Shown here: positions 26,796 through 40,042 of the stretch, one piece after another
How positions within the stretch are numbered: the stretch's first letter is position 1
Layout of the letters: each line of letters starts with the position of its first letter
Assembly: GCA_946807835.1 (NCBI GenBank)
Contig: OX327690.1
Coordinates: forward strand, 6,668,501-6,732,500
Reading direction: 5' to 3'
DNA: 64,000 nt
Source of the DNA: Ailanthus altissimus
Taxonomy: Eukaryota; Streptophyta; Magnoliopsida; Sapindales; Simaroubaceae
Made by a program: the position numbers and the translations under genes
Notes under the pieces: model-generated
Databases searched by the model: none
What the model saw: only the letters and a program-made list of their open reading frames with translations
Told to the model about the DNA's origin: nothing

Positions 26796-27437
26796 ACCAT
26801 GCCACTAAAATACAAATTTTTAACTTGTTCTTTAGACAAAATTATAACAATTATTCCAAATGTCAAAGTAACATAAATAGGAGTTATGATTACTCAGGAT
26901 TGAGGTTAATCTGCATATGATCATCAGTTGATGTTATTTGAGTTTTTAATTAACAACGGTATTTTACATAAGAATTCAAATTACGGTCTAGTCTTGTATA
27001 ATTATATATATATATATATAATGCATCCACCATAATGTCACTACATTGTGATCCGGATAAAATCACTACATTCTCAATATTTGTGAACCGCAATAGTAAT
27101 ATTTAATTAAAGATCTCGAACTTTAATTAATTTATTACGGACTTTTTTTTGTTTATTATCTATAACCTTAATCCTTTTGTAAATAACAATTATATACTAA
27201 GGTTATGTAACATAAATAAACAAGAAATTTTTTTATATTTACGTCATAACATTATAAACATTTTTTAAATATAAAATTACAATTTTATTTATTTCATAAA
27301 AATAGTACAAATATATATTTTTAAAGCATTATCCATAATATTTTGAAAACAATTAAACTAGAGTGGTCAAACACTTTTTTTTTTCAAATACTAATATTCT
27401 AACAAATATTTATTATACAATATACATTAATTGAGAC
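26796..27437. other. Spacer between LTR-A copies 3 and 4
   Basis: An AT-rich spacer with no gene. Its first part belongs to the older dispersed repeat. It contains an (AT)n tract at about 27003-27021. The same spacer recurs at +4298 and +8596 in the tandem copies. Confidence 0.6.
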
Positions 27438-27442
27438 TATAC

Positions 27443-29639
27443 TGTTAGAGTTGGTGCTCACGTGCCATTCCAATATTGTATGAATATTAATTGTTAATAT
27501 TTATACAATAAATATTTCGAATAAAGATTGTTAATATCATATTAATATGGTAGAATGCTTGTAACATTACAGACATTGTTTGATCTGAAAGAGTTCAGAT
27601 CTGATCTAAAAGAGTTTAGATCAAAACTAATAGTTATCAAAGCTGAGAGTTATAAAAGCTAAGACTTAGCACTGTTAATAGTTATCAGTTTATAAGAGTC
27701 AGCTATGTCTAAAAAGTTAGAACTTTGTCTATAATGAGACAAAGACCTGAGAGTATACTTATAATGATATAGTTGCAGAGAGTTGCAATAGGTGCTAAGA
27801 AATATCATTATATAAGTATGTCTCAAATATAATGTTCCTGATCTATGATCACCAATGCGGGTCTATCGGTGAATTCACAATATATAGATTAGTGTATGTC
27901 TATATCTGACTAGTTCAGATGGTTGTTCTTAGCTGACTATGAGCTTAGAGCTTGTATAGACATGCGGGTATCCAGTCAGGACTGGATACTGAACAGACTC
28001 ATGAGGACCCCAATAGATATCCTATGAAACCGTCAAATGAAGGTCCTCTCGAGTTGAGTAGTAATCGTGGTCCTTTGACCTGAGCGCCACGGTGGTCTTG
28101 TGAGTGATCCATCATGCTTTGGTTCCACATATGTCAGAGACCTTTCATGGTCTGACTGCTATGTGTCGCTGGGTATGGTCCGATGCTCATAGAGTCCGGT
28201 GTGCGTAGATACGGGATCCATCAGCTTACGTAGGTAAGTTGTATATCCGATGCTCCGAGATTGTATTTCATAAAGTCTTGTGGCCACAAGCATAAACCCA
28301 AGAAAAGAGTTTCCCACAGGGTTAAACAATATAGCAAAAGTATTTGCGTATATTATTTATCGAGATACGAATTTAGAGATAAGATTATTGGATGAGCAAA
28401 TAGGGATTTGATGGTGTTGATCTATATTCCCGCACATCCAGGATATAAATGATGGAAGGATTATACGTATACGTTATGACCTCAACTTGTATGGTCTGAC
28501 ACGCTGATTTGTAATATTCGTAACGTGTGCGTGGGGCATCGATTACGGATTAATGGAATAGTTCCATTTGACAAATCGGGTGTAGACCTAAAGAGTCCCA
28601 ATATGAAATGTATTCTTTGAGCACTTGGGCAGTGTGCCGTATTGAATTGTTCAATACAGTATAATTCAGCAATTACTAAGGTTACGTTAACTAAAGTATA
28701 TGGTTAAATAGTGGGACCCACTTTAGGTTAACTTGGTAACCGAGTAAGGATATAATAGTAATTTCACTTTATGATTATTTAATTATTAAATAATTAAAAT
28801 AAATATTTATTTGTTTAATTGTTAAATAAATAATTTAACTTAACTAAGGTTAAAGGTTAACCATAAGGTTAAGTTAGTTAACTTTACTTAATAGTTAAGT
28901 AAAGGTTAACCTAACTATGGTTAAGTTAGTTAACTATGGTTAAATTAATTAAATATTTATTAACTTAAAGGTTAAGTTAAAATAATCTAACTATGATTAA
29001 ATATTAACTATGGTTAGGTTAAGCTAAATGAAATGCAAATGAAATTCAAATTAGTTTGGAATTTATGCATTAGTATATAAAGTGAAATGAAATTGAAAAT
29101 CAAAAAGTTTTGAAAGGTTTTTAGTTTTAGGTTTTTCATTTAGAGAGCCAATTCAATTTGAGAAATTAAAATTGTTTGTTTTGTGTTTTAAGTGTTAGAA
29201 CAACAAAATAAATTAGATATATGGTTACTAAATGTAATAACTAAAAACAAGATTTGTTTTATTTATTCAAGAGTTGAATAAAAGGAAAAACAAATTTAAT
29301 TAAGTTAAATAGTTTAACTTTGAATCATGTTTAAGAGTTAAACATATATGCTGGATTAAGATGCTGCCATTCTAGACAATTAAACCCACCCTTGTTGATT
29401 GTTAAGATTGATTAAAGATTTATTTTATGGTGGACTTCAAAGAAAATTAATTCAAAGGCTTCATTGGTGATATTTCTCAATTTCGAATTTTCAGTTTAAT
29501 CAAATGTTATTTTCTGTGTTCATTATATTTAATCTTCCGCTGTGCACATATATATATGAGATATATATATTGTTTATGTGATGAGCACAACCCACATGCA
29601 AACACCCAAATTTTAATTTGTACAAACCATAACCCAACA
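27443..29639 (+). mobile_element. Solo LTR, family LTR-A, copy 4 (TSD TATAC)
   Basis: The 2197-bp element starts TGTTAGAGTTGG and ends CATAACCCAACA, with TATAC at 27438-27442 and 29640-29644. It is close in sequence and identical in length to LTR-A copy 1 (6691-8887), so both are young. It has no internal region. This insertion was later copied twice with the tandem block. Confidence 0.95.
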
Positions 29640-29670
29640 TATACATCACTTAATATTTGTTTTGTGATAA

Positions 29671-32600
29671 ATGTGATAAATGCATTGTGTATAATTTTGT
29701 AAGCTATTTAAAGTATTTTGTGTGAATTGTGAGGCTTATGAAAGGATTAATCTCCATTGATAGGTTAAGGAGATTTAAGCCTTGTAGCTGAAAGTGTTAA
29801 GAGGTAAGTATACTAGACTTACTACTGGAATCACAATAAACATAATAATTGTTTTGTATGATTTTGTAAATGGGGTTAAGAATATGTTTATGATATGTCA
29901 AAGTATATTTTGATATGAAATGTGAATATATGTTTATGAATGTGAGCATTGACATTGAGCATGGACATACATGTGTTTTTGAAAGTGAGCTTTCCAAAAT
30001 AAGATGCGTTTAACAAAGAAAGCTTTTGAAGTGTAATATGTCCATGAGAAATATTTTGTGATTTGAGGGTACTTGAACTCACTGTTAACTTAGTAGGCAT
30101 TTTATGTGATTTGTGGAGCCTTTATGTGTGGCCTTTCCTTCGGGATTGGTATATGTTATGTGTTCCGTATGTAGGGAGGATCCTATTGGTACCTAAAGGA
30201 AGTGTGAGTCATCACATTCGTGTGGTGGCGTATTGGTACATGTGAGAGGACTCACCGATGATCAGGGTGAGGGTTTGGCTTTTACCTTCGGGCATAAGCG
30301 TTATATATGTGTGATTTAAAGACCTCACTTGTACTATTCCTCTCATACGGTATGTCACCTACGAGTGACATTTGGCTCATTATGTGATATGTGATATGTA
30401 AGTCCTACTAAGTAGTAGTTGAGTGATGGTATTCCTATTATGTGTTTTGAAAGAATGTGTAAGCGCTTACATGATATGTGATTTGATAAGATTATGATTT
30501 TGATTGATCACAGCATATCATACATATGCATCGTGTACATATATGTATTTGTATTTGATATATGAAAAACTAGTATGCTTACTGAGTTTTATACTCATTA
30601 TAGTTTATGGTGATTTCAGGTAAATAAGGTACATGTGTGCATAACGGATTTGGCAAGGCTTCTGCTGTTCCTTGGGTTCCCTAAGTTGTTAGGTTGCTAA
30701 GTGTTTTATTTGGGGACACGTGGGATAAGATATTTGATTTGTCCCTAGTGAATAAATACCTATGTATTATTTTATTGTGTGGTTGGATTTAGTTTAAGTT
30801 TCACCAAGTGTAGTAATGGATTGATTTTAAGTAAGAATTTGCAATGAATATATTCTGGGCTTCCGGTAACAAAGTTGCTACTGGTGACGTAGTAGAGTGT
30901 TAATCTCTGAGAAAACTCTGCGTATCTCCGGTTTACTAATTGTCCCAGTCATAATTCAATTGCTATAATTCTGAAAGAAATTAAAATAAATGCTTAAGTA
31001 TTATTGAATGAATGTAAGTGATGTCGTGTGTCAGATCATTTGGGTCTGGGGCGTGACACAAGCATCCATAATTAATCAAGACTCAACAATCTCACCATGC
31101 CACTAAAATACAAATTTTTAACTTGTTCTTTAGACAAAATTATAACAATTATTCCAAATGTCAAAGTAACATAAATAGGAGTTATGATTACTCAGGATTG
31201 AGGTTAATCTGCATATGATCATCAGTTGATGTTATTTGAGTTTTTAATTAACAACGGTATTTTACATAAGAATTCAAATTACGGTCTAGTCTTGTATAAT
31301 TATATATATATATATATAATGCATCCACCATAATGTCACTACATTGTGATCCGGATAAAATCACTACATTCTCAATATTTGTGAACCGCAATAGTAATAT
31401 TTAATTAAAGATCTCGAACTTTAATTAATTTATTACGGACTTTTTTTTGTTTATTATCTATAACCTTAATCCTTTTGTAAATAACAATTATATACTAAGG
31501 TTATGTAACATAAATAAACAAGAAATTTTTTTATATTTACGTCATAACATTATAAACATTTTTTAAATATAAAATTACAATTTTATTTATTTCATAAAAA
31601 TAGTACAAATATATATTTTTAAAGCATTATCCATAATATTTTGAAAACAATTAAACTAGAGTGGTCAAACACTTTTTTTTTTCAAATACTAATATTCTAA
31701 CAAATATTTATTATACAATATACATTAATTGAGACTATACTGTTAGAGTTGGTGCTCACGTGCCATTCCAATATTGTATGAATATTAATTGTTAATATTT
31801 ATACAATAAATATTTCGAATAAAGATTGTTAATATCATATTAATATGGTAGAATGCTTGTAACATTACAGACATTGTTTGATCTGAAAGAGTTCAGATCT
31901 GATCTAAAAGAGTTTAGATCAAAACTAATAGTTATCAAAGCTGAGAGTTATAAAAGCTAAGACTTAGCACTGTTAATAGTTATCAGTTTATAAGAGTCAG
32001 CTATGTCTAAAAAGTTAGAACTTTGTCTATAATGAGACAAAGACCTGAGAGTATACTTATAATGATATAGTTGCAGAGAGTTGCAATAGGTGCTAAGAAA
32101 TATCATTATATAAGTATGTCTCAAATATAATGTTCCTGATCTATGATCACCAATGCGGGTCTATCGGTGAATTCACAATATATAGATTAGTGTATGTCTA
32201 TATCTGACTAGTTCAGATGGTTGTTCTTAGCTGACTATGAGCTTAGAGCTTGTATAGACATGCGGGTATCCAGTCAGGACTGGATACTGAACAGACTCAT
32301 GAGGACCCCAATAGATATCCTATGAAACCGTCAAATGAAGGTCCTCTCGAGTTGAGTAGTAATCGTGGTCCTTTGACCTGAGCGCCACGGTGGTCTTGTG
32401 AGTGATCCATCATGCTTTGGTTCCACATATGTCAGAGACCTTTCATGGTCTGACTGCTATGTGTCGCTGGGTATGGTCCGATGCTCATAGAGTCCGGTGT
32501 GCGTAGATACGGGATCCATCAGCTTACGTAGGTAAGTTGTATATCCGATGCTCCGAGATTGTATTTCATAAAGTCTTGTGGCCACAAGCATAAACCCAAG

Positions 32601-33968
32601 AAAAGAGTTTCCCACAGGGTTAAACAATATAGCAAAAGTATTTGCGTATATTATTTATCGAGATACGAATTTAGAGATAAGATTATTGGATGAGCAAATA
32701 GGGATTTGATGGTGTTGATCTATATTCCCGCACATCCAGGATATAAATGATGGAAGGATTATACGTATACGTTATGACCTCAACTTGTATGGTCTGACAC
32801 GCTGATTTGTAATATTCGTAACGTGTGCGTGGGGCATCGATTACGGATTAATGGAATAGTTCCATTTGACAAATCGGGTGTAGACCTAAAGAGTCCCAAT
32901 ATGAAATGTATTCTTTGAGCACTTGGGCAGTGTGCCGTATTGAATTGTTCAATACAGTATAATTCAGCAATTACTAAGGTTACGTTAACTAAAGTATATG
33001 GTTAAATAGTGGGACCCACTTTAGGTTAACTTGGTAACCGAGTAAGGATATAATAGTAATTTCACTTTATGATTATTTAATTATTAAATAATTAAAATAA
33101 ATATTTATTTGTTTAATTGTTAAATAAATAATTTAACTTAACTAAGGTTAAAGGTTAACCATAAGGTTAAGTTAGTTAACTTTACTTAATAGTTAAGTAA
33201 AGGTTAACCTAACTATGGTTAAGTTAGTTAACTATGGTTAAATTAATTAAATATTTATTAACTTAAAGGTTAAGTTAAAATAATCTAACTATGATTAAAT
33301 ATTAACTATGGTTAGGTTAAGCTAAATGAAATGCAAATGAAATTCAAATTAGTTTGGAATTTATGCATTAGTATATAAAGTGAAATGAAATTGAAAATCA
33401 AAAAGTTTTGAAAGGTTTTTAGTTTTAGGTTTTTCATTTAGAGAGCCAATTCAATTTGAGAAATTAAAATTGTTTGTTTTGTGTTTTAAGTGTTAGAACA
33501 ACAAAATAAATTAGATATATGGTTACTAAATGTAATAACTAAAAACAAGATTTGTTTTATTTATTCAAGAGTTGAATAAAAGGAAAAACAAATTTAATTA
33601 AGTTAAATAGTTTAACTTTGAATCATGTTTAAGAGTTAAACATATATGCTGGATTAAGATGCTGCCATTCTAGACAATTAAACCCACCCTTGTTGATTGT
33701 TAAGATTGATTAAAGATTTATTTTATGGTGGACTTCAAAGAAAATTAATTCAAAGGCTTCATTGGTGATATTTCTCAATTTCGAATTTTCAGTTTAATCA
33801 AATGTTATTTTCTGTGTTCATTATATTTAATCTTCCGCTGTGCACATATATATATGAGATATATATATTGTTTATGTGATGAGCACAACCCACATGCAAA
33901 CACCCAAATTTTAATTTGTACAAACCATAACCCAACATATACATCACTTAATATTTGTTTTGTGATAA
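29671..33968 (+). repeat. 4298-bp tandem repeat, unit 2
   Basis: Second unit, in register with unit 1 at +4298. It starts abruptly inside LTR-B (the equivalent of 25373). It contains the LTR-B right part 29671-31058 and LTR-A copy 4' at 31741-33937 with its TATAC duplication. The junction with unit 1 carries the filler GTTTTGTGATAA at 29659-29670. Confidence 0.95.
31741..33937 (+). mobile_element. LTR-A copy 4', duplicated with tandem unit 2
   Basis: Same element as 27443-29639, shifted by 4298 bp, with the same flanking TATAC. It arose by segmental duplication and is not an independent insertion. Confidence 0.95.
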
Positions 33969-36900
33969 ATGTGATAAATGCATTGTGTATAATTTTGTAA
34001 GCTATTTAAAGTATTTTGTGTGAATTGTGAGGCTTATGAAAGGATTAATCTCCATTGATAGGTTAAGGAGATTTAAGCCTTGTAGCTGAAAGTGTTAAGA
34101 GGTAAGTATACTAGACTTACTACTGGAATCACAATAAACATAATAATTGTTTTGTATGATTTTGTAAATGGGGTTAAGAATATGTTTATGATATGTCAAA
34201 GTATATTTTGATATGAAATGTGAATATATGTTTATGAATGTGAGCATTGACATTGAGCATGGACATACATGTGTTTTTGAAAGTGAGCTTTCCAAAATAA
34301 GATGCGTTTAACAAAGAAAGCTTTTGAAGTGTAATATGTCCATGAGAAATATTTTGTGATTTGAGGGTACTTGAACTCACTGTTAACTTAGTAGGCATTT
34401 TATGTGATTTGTGGAGCCTTTATGTGTGGCCTTTCCTTCGGGATTGGTATATGTTATGTGTTCCGTATGTAGGGAGGATCCTATTGGTACCTAAAGGAAG
34501 TGTGAGTCATCACATTCGTGTGGTGGCGTATTGGTACATGTGAGAGGACTCACCGATGATCAGGGTGAGGGTTTGGCTTTTACCTTCGGGCATAAGCGTT
34601 ATATATGTGTGATTTAAAGACCTCACTTGTACTATTCCTCTCATACGGTATGTCACCTACGAGTGACATTTGGCTCATTATGTGATATGTGATATGTAAG
34701 TCCTACTAAGTAGTAGTTGAGTGATGGTATTCCTATTATGTGTTTTGAAAGAATGTGTAAGCGCTTACATGATATGTGATTTGATAAGATTATGATTTTG
34801 ATTGATCACAGCATATCATACATATGCATCGTGTACATATATGTATTTGTATTTGATATATGAAAAACTAGTATGCTTACTGAGTTTTATACTCATTATA
34901 GTTTATGGTGATTTCAGGTAAATAAGGTACATGTGTGCATAACGGATTTGGCAAGGCTTCTGCTGTTCCTTGGGTTCCCTAAGTTGTTAGGTTGCTAAGT
35001 GTTTTATTTGGGGACACGTGGGATAAGATATTTGATTTGTCCCTAGTGAATAAATACCTATGTATTATTTTATTGTGTGGTTGGATTTAGTTTAAGTTTC
35101 ACCAAGTGTAGTAATGGATTGATTTTAAGTAAGAATTTGCAATGAATATATTCTGGGCTTCCGGTAACAAAGTTGCTACTGGTGACGTAGTAGAGTGTTA
35201 ATCTCTGAGAAAACTCTGCGTATCTCCGGTTTACTAATTGTCCCAGTCATAATTCAATTGCTATAATTCTGAAAGAAATTAAAATAAATGCTTAAGTATT
35301 ATTGAATGAATGTAAGTGATGTCGTGTGTCAGATCATTTGGGTCTGGGGCGTGACACAAGCATCCATAATTAATCAAGACTCAACAATCTCACCATGCCA
35401 CTAAAATACAAATTTTTAACTTGTTCTTTAGACAAAATTATAACAATTATTCCAAATGTCAAAGTAACATAAATAGGAGTTATGATTACTCAGGATTGAG
35501 GTTAATCTGCATATGATCATCAGTTGATGTTATTTGAGTTTTTAATTAACAACGGTATTTTACATAAGAATTCAAATTACGGTCTAGTCTTGTATAATTA
35601 TATATATATATATATAATGCATCCACCATAATGTCACTACATTGTGATCCGGATAAAATCACTACATTCTCAATATTTGTGAACCGCAATAGTAATATTT
35701 AATTAAAGATCTCGAACTTTAATTAATTTATTACGGACTTTTTTTTGTTTATTATCTATAACCTTAATCCTTTTGTAAATAACAATTATATACTAAGGTT
35801 ATGTAACATAAATAAACAAGAAATTTTTTTATATTTACGTCATAACATTATAAACATTTTTTAAATATAAAATTACAATTTTATTTATTTCATAAAAATA
35901 GTACAAATATATATTTTTAAAGCATTATCCATAATATTTTGAAAACAATTAAACTAGAGTGGTCAAACACTTTTTTTTTTCAAATACTAATATTCTAACA
36001 AATATTTATTATACAATATACATTAATTGAGACTATACTGTTAGAGTTGGTGCTCACGTGCCATTCCAATATTGTATGAATATTAATTGTTAATATTTAT
36101 ACAATAAATATTTCGAATAAAGATTGTTAATATCATATTAATATGGTAGAATGCTTGTAACATTACAGACATTGTTTGATCTGAAAGAGTTCAGATCTGA
36201 TCTAAAAGAGTTTAGATCAAAACTAATAGTTATCAAAGCTGAGAGTTATAAAAGCTAAGACTTAGCACTGTTAATAGTTATCAGTTTATAAGAGTCAGCT
36301 ATGTCTAAAAAGTTAGAACTTTGTCTATAATGAGACAAAGACCTGAGAGTATACTTATAATGATATAGTTGCAGAGAGTTGCAATAGGTGCTAAGAAATA
36401 TCATTATATAAGTATGTCTCAAATATAATGTTCCTGATCTATGATCACCAATGCGGGTCTATCGGTGAATTCACAATATATAGATTAGTGTATGTCTATA
36501 TCTGACTAGTTCAGATGGTTGTTCTTAGCTGACTATGAGCTTAGAGCTTGTATAGACATGCGGGTATCCAGTCAGGACTGGATACTGAACAGACTCATGA
36601 GGACCCCAATAGATATCCTATGAAACCGTCAAATGAAGGTCCTCTCGAGTTGAGTAGTAATCGTGGTCCTTTGACCTGAGCGCCACGGTGGTCTTGTGAG
36701 TGATCCATCATGCTTTGGTTCCACATATGTCAGAGACCTTTCATGGTCTGACTGCTATGTGTCGCTGGGTATGGTCCGATGCTCATAGAGTCCGGTGTGC
36801 GTAGATACGGGATCCATCAGCTTACGTAGGTAAGTTGTATATCCGATGCTCCGAGATTGTATTTCATAAAGTCTTGTGGCCACAAGCATAAACCCAAGAA

Positions 36901-38254
36901 AAGAGTTTCCCACAGGGTTAAACAATATAGCAAAAGTATTTGCGTATATTATTTATCGAGATACGAATTTAGAGATAAGATTATTGGATGAGCAAATAGG
37001 GATTTGATGGTGTTGATCTATATTCCCGCACATCCAGGATATAAATGATGGAAGGATTATACGTATACGTTATGACCTCAACTTGTATGGTCTGACACGC
37101 TGATTTGTAATATTCGTAACGTGTGCGTGGGGCATCGATTACGGATTAATGGAATAGTTCCATTTGACAAATCGGGTGTAGACCTAAAGAGTCCCAATAT
37201 GAAATGTATTCTTTGAGCACTTGGGCAGTGTGCCGTATTGAATTGTTCAATACAGTATAATTCAGCAATTACTAAGGTTACGTTAACTAAAGTATATGGT
37301 TAAATAGTGGGACCCACTTTAGGTTAACTTGGTAACCGAGTAAGGATATAATAGTAATTTCACTTTATGATTATTTAATTATTAAATAATTAAAATAAAT
37401 ATTTATTTGTTTAATTGTTAAATAAATAATTTAACTTAACTAAGGTTAAAGGTTAACCATAAGGTTAAGTTAGTTAACTTTACTTAATAGTTAAGTAAAG
37501 GTTAACCTAACTATGGTTAAGTTAGTTAACTATGGTTAAATTAATTAAATATTTATTAACTTAAAGGTTAAGTTAAAATAATCTAACTATGATTAAATAT
37601 TAACTATGGTTAGGTTAAGCTAAATGAAATGCAAATGAAATTCAAATTAGTTTGGAATTTATGCATTAGTATATAAAGTGAAATGAAATTGAAAATCAAA
37701 AAGTTTTGAAAGGTTTTTAGTTTTAGGTTTTTCATTTAGAGAGCCAATTCAATTTGAGAAATTAAAATTGTTTGTTTTGTGTTTTAAGTGTTAGAACAAC
37801 AAAATAAATTAGATATATGGTTACTAAATGTAATAACTAAAAACAAGATTTGTTTTATTTATTCAAGAGTTGAATAAAAGGAAAAACAAATTTAATTAAG
37901 TTAAATAGTTTAACTTTGAATCATGTTTAAGAGTTAAACATATATGCTGGATTAAGATGCTGCCATTCTAGACAATTAAACCCACCCTTGTTGATTGTTA
38001 AGATTGATTAAAGATTTATTTTATGGTGGACTTCAAAGAAAATTAATTCAAAGGCTTCATTGGTGATATTTCTCAATTTCGAATTTTCAGTTTAATCAAA
38101 TGTTATTTTCTGTGTTCATTATATTTAATCTTCCGCTGTGCACATATATATATGAGATATATATATTGTTTATGTGATGAGCACAACCCACATGCAAACA
38201 CCCAAATTTTAATTTGTACAAACCATAACCCAACATATACATCACTTAATATTT
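33969..38254 (+). repeat. 4298-bp tandem repeat, unit 3 (last ~12 bp absent)
   Basis: Third unit, in register at +8596. It holds the LTR-B right part 33969-35356 and LTR-A copy 4'' at 36039-38235. Identity with the other units ends at 38254, where unique flank begins. The 12-bp filler present at the two internal junctions is absent here. I see no difference between units 2 and 3 by eye. Confidence 0.95.
36039..38235 (+). mobile_element. LTR-A copy 4'', duplicated with tandem unit 3
   Basis: Same element as 27443-29639, shifted by 8596 bp, flanked by TATAC (36034-36038 and 38236-38240). It is a duplication product. Confidence 0.95.
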
Positions 38255-40042
38255 ATACACGTTCGAACTCTTACATTTATAATAGAAGAACTTAAAGCCC
38301 TTATAAGAGAAAAGAAATATTTACATTGTCTTGAACCTGTGTCAAGGTTTAAACCCTTAATCAAAATGAGAGAATGCACAAACTTTGCTATTTGCTAAGT
38401 GCTGTTTTCTTCAACAGAGTGGCCATCTAATCTAGGCTTTGCTATCTAGGCAACAGCTGTACAAATACTAAATAGTGTGATTTTGTAAAATCCTTATTAA
38501 GATGACAATGATTTTCTCTTAAATATGGTTACATGATTTGGATTATATAGATAAAAAAATTAGAATTTATATGATATGAGAGATTTGTTAATATGTATAT
38601 ATTCATGTATTTATTTATATTTATCCTTTTTAATTGTTATGCTTGATGATAAAATTGTAAATTAAAAATAAATAATTATCTTCAATTACACAAACCCAGT
38701 TAAGAGTTTAAAATTTCCAAATTATGTACTTAACTAATATACCATCAAAATGATATTTTCAAAGAGTTTTAATTTTCCAAATTATTGATAATTTGATGGG
38801 TGGTTCTAAATACAGATAATACGTAATAAAACCTGAAAATTCTTTAAAATTTCATCAATCATATAGCAGTGATCATAGTTGTCTCAACAATTAAGAGTTG
38901 TGAGATATTTTTCTTATGATTGATTCGCTCTCCATTATTAACCACATCCTAAGGCTTTCAATGGTTCAGAGTTGGCTTTATATCTTTGTATCTCTGGACT
39001 TTGCTTGTGTAGTTAAGTTACTTTTGCCTTATATTCTGTGCAAGGTTGGCAGATTTTGGTCATAACGTGGCAAGATGCACATGTTCATGTTGCTGAAACT
39101 GAACCCATTTTGGAGCATCTCAGGGCATGGCCCAGTTTGCTAGAGTAGAAAAGAAGAAGCGATTCTCTTCTGTATCATGGTCCTGGTTTCCCAGATGTTC
39201 CCCTGAATGCATGCATCTTTTGGTTGTTGTAAGTATGCTTAGTACAAAGCATCTACTTTGGAAAGGTTGTATGCAATCTTATTCAGAATTGCATTTTGGC
39301 AGAAAAAGAGAGAGTTCTCAAAGGAAATGCGTATTTTTTTAATACAAGAGGATTAGTATCAAAGATATTGAAGCTGAGGTTTGTGCAGCACTAGACCATT
39401 TTTAATTTGCTAATGGTGCATTACTGACGTGCAATTATTTGAAGAATGACTTGAACTGCATTGCATTTGTGCAGGAAATTTGTGCAGTCTCAATAACATC
39501 ATTGCCTCGGGCGGATCAGAACAGATATAGATCCAATGAGACATGTGAGTTCAAATACAAGATCGTGATTATAATACTCCATCAGTTTATTATTTGACTC
39601 AGAAACTTTATTAAAAAAAGATCTGTAAAGAGCCATTATTATTATTATTATTTATGGTTAGATCTAATCCATACTTTATAACACGTGGTTATTTTATGAA
39701 TTTAGAAATGAATGTAATCAGAACAAATCCATCTAAACTTGGTTGTTTGCAGCTCATTTGGCCTTGGGCTCTAAAAAATATTATCTCTTTAGCTAGTACA
39801 TAAGATGCCAAAGATGATCCACTTAACGGAAATTAGTCAATCAAACACTATTACTTTCACACTTCTACAAGTGCGCATTGTCACCAGGCAAATGAACAAA
39901 GCAGACATTATCTTTCCCATCATTATTTTCTCTCCTTGGTGGGTGAGAGTTTCAATTTTCTTGGATTCCCATATGAACTGCAAGAGACAGTCCAAAGCTT
40001 GTATAAATTCACTTGTATGCAATAGCATTAGCTGTAAAGAAT
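38255..40042. other. Upstream region of the LRR gene, possible gene relic at 39.0-39.55 kb
   Basis: The first kilobase is AT-rich and empty. From about 38950 to 39550 base composition becomes gene-like, and plus-strand readings such as HVHVAETEPILEHLRAWPSLLE and LYHGPGFPDVPLNACIFW appear in broken frames. A short exon-like piece follows after a TTGTGCAG at about 39475. I do not recognise the family. It may be a decayed gene fragment. Nothing else is seen up to the LRR start. Confidence 0.3.

Larger units (their letters stand above)
21158..26990 (-). repeat. Older dispersed repeat, split by LTR-A copy 3
   Basis: The segments 21158-21916 and 26796 to roughly 26990 form one older repeat interrupted by the LTR-A insertion. 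The part at about 21476-21916 is clearly similar, in reverse complement, to about 54045-54470. The similarity continues for a few tens of bases on the other side of the insertion (26791-26815 against about 54025-54044). The similarity to the 54-55 kb element suggests a reverse-oriented LTR-like fragment. Boundaries away from the matched part are approximate. Confidence 0.7.
25373..29670 (+). repeat. 4298-bp tandem repeat, unit 1
   Basis: Unit 1 of a head-to-tail triplication. It comprises the right half of LTR-B (25373-26760), the last 30 bp of LTR-A copy 3 (26761-26790), a spacer of about 0.65 kb, LTR-A copy 4 (27443-29639), and a 31-bp tail ending in a 12-bp filler. The next unit starts at 29671. 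The only difference I noticed from units 2 and 3 is A at 25924, where they have G (30222, 34520). Confidence 0.95.

Noticed and set aside
25499..34543. Identical small open frames repeated every 4298 bp (for example 25499-25699, 29797-29997 and 34095-34295)
   Set aside because: They lie inside LTR-B, have no domain, and repeat only because the DNA block is triplicated. They are not a conserved gene family.
25373..38254. Regular long tandem repeats considered as a satellite or CRISPR-like array
   Set aside because: Units are 4.3 kb, only three are present, and they are made of known LTR pieces. The sequence is plant nuclear, so CRISPR does not apply.
40013..40042. Upstream in-frame TTG start for the LRR gene
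   Set aside because: ATG at 40043 has good context and places the signal peptide at the N-terminus; the ten residues before it add nothing family-like.
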